From NCBI GenBank assembly GCA_002049455.2, contig KV918771.1, positions 372,001 to 436,000 on the forward strand: a DNA stretch of 64,000 nt. The letters run 5' to 3'. Made by a program: the position numbers and the translations under genes. Source of the stretch: Porphyra umbilicalis (lineage: Eukaryota; Rhodophyta; Bangiophyceae; Bangiales; Bangiaceae). Positions 47,640 through 60,574 of this stretch are shown piece by piece. The notes beneath the pieces are model-generated. The model did not search any database. It was not told where the DNA came from and saw only the letters and a list, made by a program, of their open reading frames with translations. How positions within the stretch are numbered: position 1 is the stretch's first letter; each line of letters opens with the position of its first letter.

Positions 47640-49031
47640 CCGATAATGTGCCCAAATATGTCGACTGCGGCCGACATTTGACATTCCGCAAACGAAAGGC
47701 GCGCCCCAGTGGGTGCGGCGGCCGCACGCGCGTGTCCCACAGGACCGGTGTGTACTCGTGCAACTACGAGGCCCCCTACCTCGGCCGTTGCGGCCGCGTA
47801 CAGAAAACGCCCACCAATAATGTGCCCAAATATGTCGACTGCGGCCGACGTCTGACATTCCGCACACGACAGGCGCGCCTCGGTGGGTGCGGCGGCCACA
47901 AGCGCGTGTCCCACAGGACCGGCGGGTACTCGCGCACATATGAGGCACCCTACCTCGGCTGTTGCGGCCGCGTACAGAAACCGCCCACCGATAATGTGCC
48001 CAAATATGTCGACTGCGGCCGACATCTGACATTCCGCACACGACAGCCGCGCCCCGGTGGGTGCGGCGGCCGCACGCGCGTCTGTCGCAGATCCGATGGG
48101 TACTCGCGCAAATACGTGGCACACTTCCACGGCCGTGGCGGCCGCGTACAGAATACGCCCACCGATAATGTGCCCAAATATGTCGACTGCGGCCGACATC
48201 TGACATTCCGCACACGACAGCCGCGCCCCGGTGGGTGCGGCGGCCACACGCGCGTGACCCACAGGACAGGTGGGTACTCGCGCACATATGGGGCAGCCTT
48301 CTTCGGCCGTGGCCGCCGCGTACAGAAAACGCCCACCGATAATGTGCCCAAATATGTCGACTGCGGCCGACATTTGACATTCCGCAAACGAAAGGCGCGC
48401 CCCAGTGGGTGCGGCGGCCGCACGCGCGTGTCCCACAGGACCGGTGTGTACTCGTGCAACTACGAGGCCCCCTACCTCGGCCGTTGCGGCCGCGTACAGA
48501 AAACGCCCACCAATAATGTGCCCAAATATGTCGACTGCGGCCGACGTCTGACATTCCGCACACGACAGGCGCGCCTCGGTGGGTGCGGCCGCCACAAGCG
48601 CGTGTCCCACAGGACCGGCGGGTACTCGCGCACATATGAGGCACCCTACCTCGGCCGTTGCGGCCGCGTACAGAAACCGCCCACCGATAATGTGCCCAAA
48701 TATGTCGACTGCGGCCGACATCTGACATTCCGCACACGACAGCCGCGCCCCGGTGGGAGCGGCGGCCGCACGCGCGTCTGTCGCAGATCCGATGGGTACT
48801 CGCGCAAATACGTGGCACACTTCCACGGCCGTGGCGGCCGCGTACAGAATACGCCCACCGATAATGTGCCCAAATATGTCGACTGCGGCCGACATCTGAC
48901 ATTCCGCACACGACAGCCGCGCCCCGGTGGGTGCGGCGGCCACACGCGCGTGACCCACAGGACAGGTGGGTACTCGCGCACATATGGGGCAGCCTTCTTC
49001 GGCCGTGGCCGCCGCGTACAGAATACGCCCA
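47640..49031. repeat. Higher-order duplication (2 x 696 bp) inside the array
   Basis: Four consecutive, distinguishable units (first marked by AAACGAAAGGCGCGCC at 47690) recur in the same order 696 bp later (48386), almost identical. This shows expansion by blocks of four units. Confidence 0.85.
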
Positions 49032-52000
49032 CCGATAATGTGCCCAAATATGTGGACTGCGGCCGACATCTGACATTCCGCACACGACAGCCGCGCCCCG
49101 GTGGGTGCGGCGGCCGCACGCGCGTGTGCCACAGGACCGGTGGGTACTCGCGCAAATACGAGGCACCCTGCCACGGCCGTGGCGGCCGTGTACAGGAAAC
49201 ACCCACCGATAATGTGCCCAACTATGTCGACTGCGGTCGACGTTTGGCACTCCGCACACGACAGGCGCGCCCCGGTGGGGGCGGCGGTCGCACGCGCGTC
49301 TGCCGCAGGACCGGTGGGTACTCGCGCAAATACGAGGCCTCCTACCTCGGCCGTGGCGGCCGCGTACAGAATACGCCCACCGATAATGTGCCCAAATATG
49401 TCGACTGCGGCCGACATCTGACATTCCGCACACGACAGCCGCACCCCGGTGGGTGCGGCGGCCGCACGCGCGTCTGTCGCAGGACCAAGGAGTACTCGCG
49501 CAAATACGAAGCACACTTCCTCGGCCGCGGCGGCCGCGTACAGAAAACGCCCACCGATAATGTGCCCAAATATGTCGACTGCGGCCGACATCTGACATTC
49601 CGCACACGACAGCCGCGCCCTGGTGCGTGCGGCGGCCGCACGCGCAGGTTCCACAGGACCGGTTGGTACTCGCGCAAGTACGAGGCTTCCTACCTCGGCC
49701 GTGGCGGCCGCGTACAGAAAACGCCCACCGATAATGTGCCCAAATGTGTCGACTGCGGCCGACAATTGGCCCTCCGCACACGACAGCCGCGCCCCGGTGG
49801 GTGCCGCGGCCGCACGCGCATGTCCCACAGGACCGGTGGGTACTCGCGCACATATGAGGCACCCTACCTCGGCCGTGGCGGCCGCGTAGCAAATACGCCC
49901 ACCGATAATGTGCCCAAATAGGTCGACTGCGGCCGACATCTGACATTCCGCACACGACAGCCGCGCCCCGGTGGGTGCGGCGGCCGCACGCGCGTCTGTC
50001 GCAGGACCAGTGGGTTCTCGCGCAAATACGTGGCGCACTTCCTCGGCCGTGGCGGCCGCGTACAGAAAACGCCCACCGATAATGTGCCCAAATATGTCGA
50101 CTGCGGCCGACATCTGACATTCCGCACACGACAGCCGCGCCCCGGTGGGTGCGGCGGCCGCACGCGCGTGTCTCACAGGACTGATGGGTACTCGCGCACA
50201 TATGAGGCACCCTACCTCGGCCGTTGCGGCCGCGTACAGAATACGCTCACCGATAATGTGCCCAAATATGTCGACTGCGGCCGACATCTGACATGCCGCA
50301 AACGAAAGGCGCGCCCCGGTGGGTGCGGCGGCCGCACGCGCGTGTCTCACAGGACCGGTGTGTACTCGTGCAACTACGAGGCACCCTGCCTCGGCCGTGG
50401 CGGCCGCGTACAGAAAACACCCACCGATAATGTGCCCAAATATGTCGACTGCGGCCGACATCTGACATTCCGCACTCGACAGCCGCGCCCCGGTGGGTGC
50501 GGCGGCCGCACGCGCGTGTCTCACAGAACCGATGGGTACTCGCGCACATATGAGGCACCCTACCTCGGCCGTTGCGGCCGCGTACAGAATACGCCCACCG
50601 ATAATGTGCCCAAATATGTCGACTGCGGCCGACATCTGACATTCCGCACACGACAGCCGCGCCCCGGTGAGTGCGGCGGCCGCACGCGCGTGTCCCACAG
50701 GACCGGTTGGTTCTCGCGCAAATATGGGGCACCCTACTTCGGCCATGGCGGCCGCGTACAGCAAACGCCCACCGACAATGTGCCCAAATATGTCGACTGC
50801 GGCCGACATCTGACATTCCGCACACGACAGCCGCGCCCCGGTGGGTGCGGCGGCCGCACGCGCGTGTCTCACAGAACCGATGGGTACTCGCGCACATATG
50901 AGGCACCCTATTTCGGCCGTTGCGGCCGCGTACAGAATACGCCCACCGATAATGTGCCCAAATATGTCGACTGCGCCCGACATCTGACATTCCGGACACG
51001 ACAGGCGCGCCCCGGTGGGTGCAGCGGCCGCACGCGCGTGTGCCACAGGACCGGTGGGTACTCGCGCAAATACGAGGCACCCTAACCCGGCCGTGGCGGC
51101 CGCGTACAGAAAAACGCCCACCGATGATGTCCCCAAATATGTCGACTGCGGCCGACATCTGACATTCCGCACACGACAGCCGCGCCCCGGTGGGTGCGGC
51201 GGCCGCACGCGCGTCTGCCGCAGGACCAATGGGTTCTCGCGCAAATACGTGGCACACTCTTTCGGCCGTGGCAGCCGCGTACAGAATACGCCCACCGATA
51301 ATGTGCCCAAATATGTCGACTGCGGCCGACATCTGACATGCCGCACACGACAGCCGCGCAGCGGTGGGTGCGGCGGCCGCACGCGCGTGTCTCACAGAGC
51401 CGATGGGTACTCGCGCACATATGAGGCACCCTACCTCGGCCGTTGCAGCCGCGTACAGAATACGCCCACCGATAATGTGCCCAAATATGTCGACTGCGGC
51501 CGACATCTGACATGCCGCACACGACAGCCGCGCCCCGGTGGGTGTGGCGGCCGCACGCGCGTGTCCCAAAGGACCGGTTGCTTCTCGCGCAAAAATGGGG
51601 CACCCTACTTCGGCCATGGCGGCCGCGTACAGGAAACGCCCACCGATAATGTGCCCAAATATGTCGACTGCGGCCGACATCTGACATTCCGGACACGACA
51701 GGCGCGCCCCGGTGTGTGCGGCGGCCGCACGCGCGTGTGCCACAGGACCGGTGAGTACTCGCGCAAATACGAGGCACCCTAACCCGGCCGTGTCGGCCGC
51801 GTACAGAAAACGCCCACCTATAATGTGCCCGAATATGTCGACTGCGGCCGACATCTGACATTCCGCACACGACAGCCGCGCGCCGGTGGGTGCGGCGGCC
51901 GCACGCGCGTGTCCCACGGGACCGGTGGGTACTTGCACACATACAAGGCACCCTACCTCGGCCGTAACGGCCGGGTACAGAAAACGCCCACAAAAAGTGT

Positions 52001-54391
52001 GCCCAAATATGTCGACTGCGGCCGACATTTGATATTCCGAAAAAGAAAGGCGCGCCCCAGTGGGTGCGGCGGCAACACGCGCGTGTCTCACAGGACCGGT
52101 GGGAACTCGCGCAAATACGAGGCACCGTACCTCGGCCGTGGCGGCCGCGTACAGAAAACGCCCTCCCATAATGTGCCCAAATATGTCGACTGCGGCCGAC
52201 ATCTGACATTCCGCACACGACAGCCGCGCCCTGGTGCGTGCGGCGGCCGCACGCGCGTGTCTCACAGGACCTGTGTGTACTCGTGCAACTGCAGGCTACC
52301 TACCTCGGCCGTGGCGGCCGCGTACAGAAGACGCCCACCCATAATGTGCCCAAATATGTCGACTGCGGCCGACAATTGGCACTCCGCACACGACAGCCGC
52401 GCCCCGGTGGGTGCCGCGGCCGCACGCGCATGTCCCACAGGACCGGTAGGTACTCGCGCACATATGAGGCACCCTACCTCGGCCGTGGCGGCCGCGTAGA
52501 GAATACGCCCACCAATAATGTGCCCAAATATGTCGACTGCGGCCGACATCTGACATTCCGCACACGACAGCCGCGCCCCGGTGGGTGCGGCGGCCACACG
52601 CGCGAGTCCCATAGGACCGGTGGGTACTCGCGCACATATGAGGCACCCTACCTCGGCCGTGGCGGCCGCGTAGAGCGGACGCCCACCCATAATGTGCCCA
52701 AATATGTGGACTGCGGCCGACATCTCACATTCCGCACACGACAGCCGCGCCCCGGTGGGTGCGGCGGCCGCACGCGCGTCTGCCGCAGGACCCGTGAGTA
52801 CTCGCGCAAATACGAGGCACCCTACCTCAGCCGTGGCGGCCGCGTACAGAAAACGGCCACCGATGATGTGCCCAAATATGTCGACTGCGGCCGACATCTG
52901 ACATTCCGCACACGACAGGCGCGCCCCGGTGGGTGCGGCGGCCATACGCGCGTGTCCCACAGGACCGGTGGGTACTCGTGCAAATACGACGCACCGTACC
53001 TCGGCCGTGGCGGCCGCGTACAGAGAACGCCCACAGATAATAAGCCCAAATATGTCGACTGCGGCCGACATCTGACATTCCGCACACGACAGGCGCGCCC
53101 CGGTGGGTGTGGTGGCCGCACGTGCGTGTCTCACAGGACCAGTGTGTACTCCAGCAAAAAACGAGGCCTCCTTCCTCGGCCGTGGCGGCCGCGTACAGAA
53201 AACGCCCACCGATAATGCGCCCAAATATGTCGACTGCGGCCGACATCTGACATTCCGCACACGACAGCCGCGCCTTGGTGGGTGCGGCGGCCGCTCGCGC
53301 GTGTCCTACAGGACTGGTGGGTACTCGCGCAAATACGAGGCACCCTACCACGGCCGTGGCGGCCGCGTAGAGAATACGCCCACCGATAATGTGACCAAAT
53401 ATGTCGACTGCGGCCGACATTTGACATTCCGCACACGACAGCCGCGCCCCGGTGGGTGCGGCGGCCGCACGCGCATGTCCCGCAGGACCGGTTGGTACTC
53501 GCGCAATTACGAGGCCTCCTACCTCGGCCGAGGCGGCCGCGTATTGAAGACGCCCACCCATAGTGAGCCCACATATGTCGACTGCGGCCGACATCTGATA
53601 TTCCGCACACGACAGCCGCGCCTCGGTGGGTGCGGCGGCCGCACGCGCGTGTCCGTCAAGACCGGTGGGTACTCGCGCACATGCAAGGCACCCTGCCTCG
53701 GCCGTGGCGGCCGCGTACAGAAGGCGCCCACCAATAATAAGCCCAAATATGTGGACTGCGGCCGACATCTGACATTCCGCACACGACCGGCGTGCCACGG
53801 TGGGTGCGGCGGCCGCACGCGCGTCTGCCGCAGGACCCGTGGGCACTTGCACACATACAAGGCACCCTACCTCGGCCGTAACGGCCGCGTACAGAAAACG
53901 CCCACCGATAATGTGCCCAAATATGTCGACTGCGGCCGACATCTGACATTCCGCACACGACAGCCGCGCCCTGTTGGGTGCGGCGGCCGCACGCGCGTGT
54001 CCCACAGGACCGCTGGGTACTCGCGCAAAGACGAGGCACGCTACCTCGGCCGTGGCGGCCGCGTACAGAAAACGCCCACCGATAATGTGCCCAAATATGT
54101 CGACTGCGGCCGACATCTGACATTCCGCACACGGCAGCAGTGCCCCGGTGGGTGCGGCGGCCGCACGCGCGTGTCCCACAGGACCGGTGAGTACTCGCGC
54201 AAATACGAGGCACACCACCTCGGCCGTGACGGCCGCGTACAGAAAACGCCCACCGATAATGTGCCCAGATACGTCGACTGCGGCCGACATCTGACATTCC
54301 GCACACGACAGCCGCGCCCCAGTGGGTACGGCGGCCGCACGCGCGTGTCCCACAGGACCGTTGGGTACTCGCGCACATACAAGGCACCCTA

Positions 54392-54832
54392 TTGCTGATT
54401 CCCCAATTCTGTCCACATCGACCAGGAACAGTTCCTGGCGGTACGGTTCTTGTGGAACCGGCCATCTATTGGTTAAACTCAGCGGTAAACAGCTGCTCAG
54501 CACGAATCTGAGACGTCCTATTGGCTCTCCCACCGCCACTTCCGTGCAGAACCGAGATCCTTCTTTTTCTTGAGATTTTCTTCCGATCCCTTCCGTGTCA
54601 AGGGAGCAGCCGGCCCGCAATCGTTGAGATATCGAGATTATCTGCGAGATACGCAGAAAAGTGAAGAAAAACGAAGGCGTCGATTGTGCGATTGGGGGCC
54701 GTACGGGCACATTCTGTAAAGATCGGGCCGGTCATGCACTGCTGCCGGACTGCTCGACCAATGAGAGATCTGCATTCATTGCCGTTCCACTACCGTTCCG
54801 GGGCGATGAGGACAGAATTGGGGGATCAGCAA
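54392..54832. mobile_element. 441-bp MITE, TA target site, 29-bp TIRs
   Basis: Interrupts one array unit, with TA on both sides (54390-54391, 54833-54834). Terminal inverted repeats 54392-54420 and 54804-54832 (TTGCTGATTCCCCAATTCTG outward) match with two mismatches. Array sequence resumes in register on the far side. TA duplication and TIR point to Tc1/mariner mobilisation. No transposase inside. Confidence 0.92.
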
Positions 54833-57076
54833 TACCTCGGCCGTAACGGCCGCGTACAGAAGACGCCCACAAATAATGTGCCCAAATATGTGGACTGCGG
54901 CCGACATTTCACATTCCGCAAGCAAAAGGCGCGCCCCAGTGGCTGCGGTGGCCGCACGCGCGTGTCCCACAGGACCGGTGTGTACTCGTGCAACTACGAG
55001 GCCCCCTACCTCGGCCGTGGCGGCCGCGTACAGAAAACGCCCACCGATAATGTGCCCAAATATGTCGACTGCGCCGGACATCTGACATTCCGCACACGAC
55101 AGCCGCGCCCCGGTGAATGCGGCGGCCGCACGCGCGTGTCTCACAGGACCGATGGGTACTCGCGCACATATGAGGCACCCTACCTCGGCCGTGGCGGCCG
55201 CGTACAGAATACGCCCACCGATAATGTGCCCAAATATGTCGACTGCGGCCGGCATTTGACATTCCGCAAACGAGGGGCGCGCCCCAGTGGGTGCGGCGGC
55301 CGCACGCGCGTGTCTCACAGGACCGGTGTGTACTCGCCCAAATACGAGGCACCCTACCGATGCCGTGGCGGCCGCGTACAAAAAACAGCCACCGATAACG
55401 TGCCCAAATATGTCGACTGCGGCCGACATCTGACATTTCGCACACGACAGGCACGCCCCGGTGGGTGTGACGGCAGCACGCGCGTGTGCCACAGGACCGG
55501 TGGGTACTCGCGCAAATACGAGACACCCTACTTCGGCCGTGGCGGCCGCGTACAGAAGACGCCCACCGATAATGTGCCCAAATATGTCGACTGCGGCCGA
55601 CATCTGATATTCCGCACTCGACAGCCGCGCCCCGAAGGGTGCAGCGGCCGCACGCGCGTAAGCCACAGGACCGGTGGGTACTCGAGCAACTACAAAACTC
55701 CCTGCCTCGGACGTGTCGGCCGCGTACAGAAGGCACCCACCGATAATGTGCCCAAATATGTCGACTGCGGCCGACATCTGACATTCCGCACGCGCCAGCC
55801 GCGCCGCGGTGGGTGCGGCGGCCGCACGCGCTTGTCCTGGAGGACTGGTGGGTACTTCCGCACATACGAGGCACCCTACCTCGGCCGTGGCGGCCGGGAA
55901 AAGAAAACGCCCACCGATAATGTGCCCAAATATGTCGACTGCGGCCGACATCTGACATTCCGCACACGACAGGCGCGCCCCGGTGGGTGCGGCGGCCGCA
56001 CGCGCGAGTCCCACAGGACCGTTGGGTACTCGTGCACATACAAGGCACCCAATCTCGGCCGTAACGGCCACGAACAGAACACGCCCACCGATAATGTGCC
56101 CAAATATGTCGACTGCGGCCGACATCTGACATTCCGCACACGACAGCCGCGCCCCGGTGGGTGCGGCGGCCGCACGCGCGTGTGCCACAGGACCGGTGGG
56201 TACTCGAGCAACTACAAAACACTATGCCTCGGACGTGGCGGCCGCGTACAGAAAACGCCCACCGATAATGTGCCCAAATATGTCGACTGCGGCCGACATC
56301 TGACATGCCGCACACGACAGCCGCGCCCCGGTGGGTGCGGCGGCCGCACGCGCGTCTGCCGCAGGACCCATGGGTACTTGCGCAAATACGACGAACCCTA
56401 CCTCGGCCGTGGCGGCCGCGTACAGTAAACGCTCACCGATAATGTGCCCAAATATGTCCACTGCGGCCGACATCTGACATGCCGCACACGACAGGCGCGC
56501 CCCGGTGGGTGCCGCGGCCGCACGCGTGTCTGGCAAAGGACCGGTGGGTACTCGCGCAACTACAAGGCACCCTACCTCGGCCGTAATGGCCGCGTACAGA
56601 GAACGCCCACCGATAATGTGCCCAATTATGTCGACTGCGGCCGACATCTGACATTCTGCACACGACAGGTGCGCCCCGGTGGGGGCGGCGGCCGCAATTG
56701 CTAGTGTCACAGGAGCAGTGGGTACTCGCGCAAATACGACGCACCCTACCTCGGCCGTGGCGGCCGCGTACAGAAAACGCCCACCGATAATGTGCCCAAA
56801 TATGTTGACTGCGGCCGATATCTGACATTCCGCACACGACAGGCGCGCCACGGCGCGAGCGGCGGCCGCACACGCGTGTGAAGCAGGACCGGTGGGGACT
56901 CGCGCAAATACAAGGCACCCTACCCCGGCCGTGGCGGCCGCGTACAGAAATCGCCCACCGATAATGTGCCCAAATATGTCGACTGCGGCCGACATCTGAC
57001 TTCTCCATGGCCACGCCTCATACCTCGGCTCGGGTTCGCCCAGGCGTGCGGCTCGTCTTGCTTCGCGTGATTGCAT

Positions 57077-58739
57077 TGTACGGGCGTCGGGCTCTGCCGC
57101 GGCAAGTTCTGATCCGCGTCGCCTTTCTCACCGGTTGCTCTTGCATGTCCTCATCATGCCTGGGACCCTCTTCTTTCGTACAGCTTCTGTCTGTTTTTTT
57201 TTTTGTCCCTCTCGTCGACTCATTGCCCTGTCCTCTTCTATCTCTATCACCTCCCGCAATGGCTAGTTTTTTTTTCTGCGGCGCCTGCTCTCGTTCTTGG
57301 CTCTTCTTGTTGTGTGTGCATGCGCCCTTGCTTTGCTCCGACCACCTCCGATTGCATCGTGGTTCGCCTTCCTCTTTCTTTTTGCGACCCCTAGATGCTC
57401 TGCGCCCCCAACCCTCTTTATGGGAACCCTTGCTGTTTCACACTAGCAAGGTTTTTTTCGGTCTCTGGTCTGGTGTGTCCTTCCCGGGCCTGCGTTGAGC
57501 CGGCTTACGGTGTCTCAGGGACTTTTTGACTAACGCTATGCCCGAACTCTTCTTTCTCTCGTGGCTCGTGCGCGCACCCACCGTCCTCTGCCTGGACCAC
57601 TGGCCGGGTGTGTTTCTTTTCGCTGCTGCCCTCTTCTGTGTCGCAGATGCCCCCCCGTCCACTTCATACCGTTTCTTGCATTGCTTGCAGTGTGCTTAGA
57701 TTTTTTTGTGCCTGCCTCCCCCGTTCTGTCTCCGTTTCCGTTATCGTTGGTAAATCCCGGACGCGTCCCATCTCCACGTTGTCGTTGGCGCGGTATGTCA
57801 TCAGCACGTGTCCCAGAGCAGTCCATGTGCGACGTCGCATCCCGCTGGTGTCAGTGCGCTTTTCCAAAGCTCCACGAAAACGTAGAGGCCCAATCCTTTT
57901 GCATGTGCCGCAGCATTCACGTTCTCGTGAAGCTCTCGTGGAGCGGCACATAGCGCGTACCGACCGTTGCGTCGCATGCATTTATTCTGTTACCGTGCAA
58001 ACCCGTTGCTTGTGCTGGGCACACTGCCGGTGGTCGCTGACATGCAGATGGACAGTCTCGGGTGTGTGCGTGATCACTTGTTACGCCGGCGCGGGCAGCT
58101 CCCATTCCTTTGACAGTCGTCTCGCGGCCAGCTCGTGTGTGTTGCAACAACACAGAGACACTGTCTTTAGGCATAACCCCCAGGATTGGGCCGTCGTGGG
58201 CCCATTGGAAGACTGATACCATAATGGAGAGCAGTCTGTCATAGTATCTCTCTGAGGATCGGACACAGCTCGGCGCTGTGATGGCCGTGCTTCGGATTTC
58301 CAGTTCATTGTGTGGCGCAACGCGCGCTAGACTTACAGCTCTTGTCGGCAACAGGCCGGTCGCGTGCGTGAAGTGCAGGACATAAGGCACTGGCTGGCAG
58401 CTGTCCGTGTTGCGCATCACGCACGTGAGCGTTTCCAGTCACCGAAGGGCACCAGCGTTCGAGAGGGTCCTGGGAGGTGGGGCTAAACGGAAATGTCTAA
58501 TCAAGCATAGCGTAACCCAGATGACAGCTGCGACTTGGCTTCAGGGTGGTCGCAAAAGGCCCTGTCTCTGTAATCGGGCTGTGCTACAATTAGGAGGAAC
58601 AGGATTAGCCGTATTTCTTTTTCATCAGCTGCTGGCGTCCAGAGACCAGCCCTCCGCCGTCTGCGCACTGAGCACCCCGAGTTTCTTCCAATACCATCTT
58701 TCAAACCCCGCCACGAGAGCTCCGCGTCAAGCACCCAAA
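57077..58739. other. CT-rich region, undetermined
   Basis: 57130-57480 is pyrimidine-rich on the plus strand with several T8-T12 runs. It lies just upstream of the repeat-protein start (purine-rich on its coding strand). No gene is supported. Confidence 0.4.
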
Positions 58740-59125
58740 ATGGCTCGGGCCAACGAGATTTCAACTGCGGCCGGCGAGACGTTCGCCGCGCCCAGAGTGG
58801 AGAGTGGCGGTGCCGCAACGGCTGGCGATCGCCATCGCGAGATGACTGCCCCAGTCGGTCGGGCAGTTGCTAACGCGCCCGCTATTGGCGCACAGCCGTC
58901 TGAGCGGCCTGCTTTAAGCACGCCGCTGACGCCTGCGCCGGCCGGGGTGTCCGACTGTGATTCAGAGGACGGTGCAGGCGACGGTGACAATGGTCATTGC
59001 TGGACCGTCTGTTCGTATTGTCCCCTGTACGAGAAAGAGCGAGGCCATAACATTTAGAGCTGCAGTGCTGTCAACAGAGAATGCACGTCAAGCCCAGTGG
59101 CTCCCTCAGAGTTCAAGACAGAGTC

Positions 59126-59543
59126 TGTTGGACTGTGATGCTCGTCGCCGACTCCACTGGCGGATCGCGGATGGATGATGGTCGGTGACCCTTATGGTAC
59201 CCCACATGGTACATTTGCAAGACGTGGTCAAGTTGCACACATTTGTGTTGGGTCATCTTGGGGCGTTACTTTTGGCATGTTTTGGATTTGATCTTCGCTT
59301 TGCTCCAGTGGCTTTTGATTTGGTGAGTGATTCGATTTGGTGCGAGGGCGTGGGCGTCGGTGTGGGCGCGAGAGGGGGAAGCACTGGGGCCGGTGAGGAC
59401 TATTTGAGAGGTGCTCTCGGATGGGAGAGGCGGGCGAACCTTAGGACAACCAACAAAGCACGTTCGCACACACACACACAAGCTCAAGCCACTCAACCAC
59501 TTGACCGTGGTCCCCCAACCCCTATCCCCACTGCGATTCAACA
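59126..59543 (+). mobile_element. Solo LTR of copia-B
   Basis: 418 bp, same ends as the copia-B LTRs but more diverged, flanked by GAGTC on both sides (59121-59125, 59544-59548). It is an older insertion than copia-B, reduced by LTR recombination. Confidence 0.95.
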
Positions 59544-60388
59544 GAGTCTTGTTTCTGCGCGGGAAAGGCCGCCAAGCAGAAGTGTACCGCCAAGTCTTAG
59601 TAAGTTTACGGGCGACGTCTTCGGTGCTCGCACAGAGCTGTGGGACAGTCTGGGTGTGAAATGCTCTGTCTTCTTTGTTGATTGCAAGCGTCTGTCTAAC
59701 CGGTGTGGCGGGTTCCCAATGTTTGTCTTGCGGTAGTCTGCCCGTTGATTGTCTTTGTTTCCAGTTGCACACCATGTCAAAAGCAGGGACACCTCCCCAT
59801 CACAATGTTTCTCGCCAAGGCGCTTGAGCTCAAGGTGTCGCCAACTGGCCGGCGCTCTATCCGCAAACTACGCCAAGCCACGTACACAGTCGAATTCATG
59901 GTGTGTGCACAAGTTCAGCCTGTTCATCTTGCACGCGCCGCTACGGCCGCAAGGCTCGAATCGACGGCGGCCGCAGACGCCGATCACGCCATTGGGCGGC
60001 AGCGTGCCGCAGCGCTGCAGCCGGATGTGGTGGACCTGACAGCGGGAGGTCGCGCTGACGTGATGGACCGGGCCCTGGACGCCCACTCGGGACCCAACGC
60101 TCGCGCCGCCGTCGCCCAAAATCCCCAGGGTTAAACCTTCCACCGTGAGTACGCTTGCGGGCTCCGCGCTGAGCTGGACCCCCGGAAGGCCAGGCTTTAC
60201 GCTTGCGCGATGCGAGCAGGCGAGAGTTTTGGCTCTTCAAGCGTTGGACAAGTGCCTAACTCAGCAGAGTTGGCCGGGGCCATCCACAAGGCCCTCTCGT
60301 CTCGGGCGCGCCAGAAGCGCAACGAGCAAGCCGCCAATGTCGCGATCCGGCTGGGACAGCTGAGTGGGCCAGCTGGTTCACCTCGAGT

Positions 60389-60574
60389 GTAAGTTGTGAG
60401 CCACCTTGTCTTGCTTTATATTGTTGTCGTTTTCCCTGAGGTTACGGTGCAGCACCTGCATAACGTGCGCCCGTTGCGTAGTCTGGGCTGCGCTGCACAA
60501 TGCTCTAACACACTTGACTGGGGTCTGCCTCTGGCAGTGGTTTCGGGGGCATACTTCACTTTTGCCACACACAG
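60389..60574 (+). other. GT-AG intron
   Basis: Donor GTAAGT at 60389-60394, acceptor TTTTGCCACACACAG ending at 60574; 186 bp, phase preserved. It is close in size to the 179-bp intron of the PIF1-like gene. Confidence 0.6.

Larger units (their letters stand above)
47181..57001. repeat. 174-bp tandem array, about 54 units
   Basis: Unit phase can be followed by CCCACCGATAATGTGCCC (47288, 47462, 47636 and on, exactly 174 apart). The array covers 47181-54391 and 54833-57001, with one MITE inside. Most units contain two GCGGCCGC sites, one GTCGAC, and dyads such as GTGCGGC-G-GCCGCAC. Because 174 is 58 codons and the unit lacks stops in four frames, long ORFs appear on both strands. Confidence 0.95.
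46768..57076 (-). pseudogene. Candidate giant tandem-repeat protein gene (~54 x 58 residues)
   Basis: Reads from Met 57076 (MQSREARRAARLGEPEPRYE, with a TGA about 17 codons upstream) straight into 58-residue repeats of type GARLSCAECQMSAAVDIFGH, IIGGRFLYAAATAEVGCLVF, ARVPTGPVGHARAAAAPT. The last repeat (near 47180) leads in the same frame into a unique end: ALCAAAPLPYLRLCLWGF, then DVADEYFTPHPCQCC. After TAG 47009-47011 an 80-residue Ser/Asp/Glu tail ends at a GTGAGT donor (46762-46767). Several differences between units are synonymous in this frame and replacing in the others. Lesions: one-base indels near 51108, 52300 and 53150, TAG 56222-56224, TAG 47009 and the MITE at 54392. Each unit has a CXXC pair; no known domain is recognised. 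A noncoding satellite is the alternative. Confidence 0.5.

Noticed and set aside
47246..49921. Long plus-strand ORF (891 codons) across the 174-bp array as the real gene
   Set aside because: Differences between units almost all change the residue in this frame, and it has no unique end in frame. The minus frame fits better.
47061..50210. Other long minus-strand ORFs in the array (frames giving RSRHIWAHYRW or CRPQSTYLGTL)
   Set aside because: They exist because the unit lacks stops in these frames. Common variants are nonsynonymous there.
47181..57001. CRISPR array or rDNA spacer
   Set aside because: Units are contiguous without variable spacers, the context is eukaryotic and no rRNA sequence is present.
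47181..57001. Definite centromere
   Set aside because: Unit length and higher-order structure are compatible, but one locus in one window gives no evidence of function.
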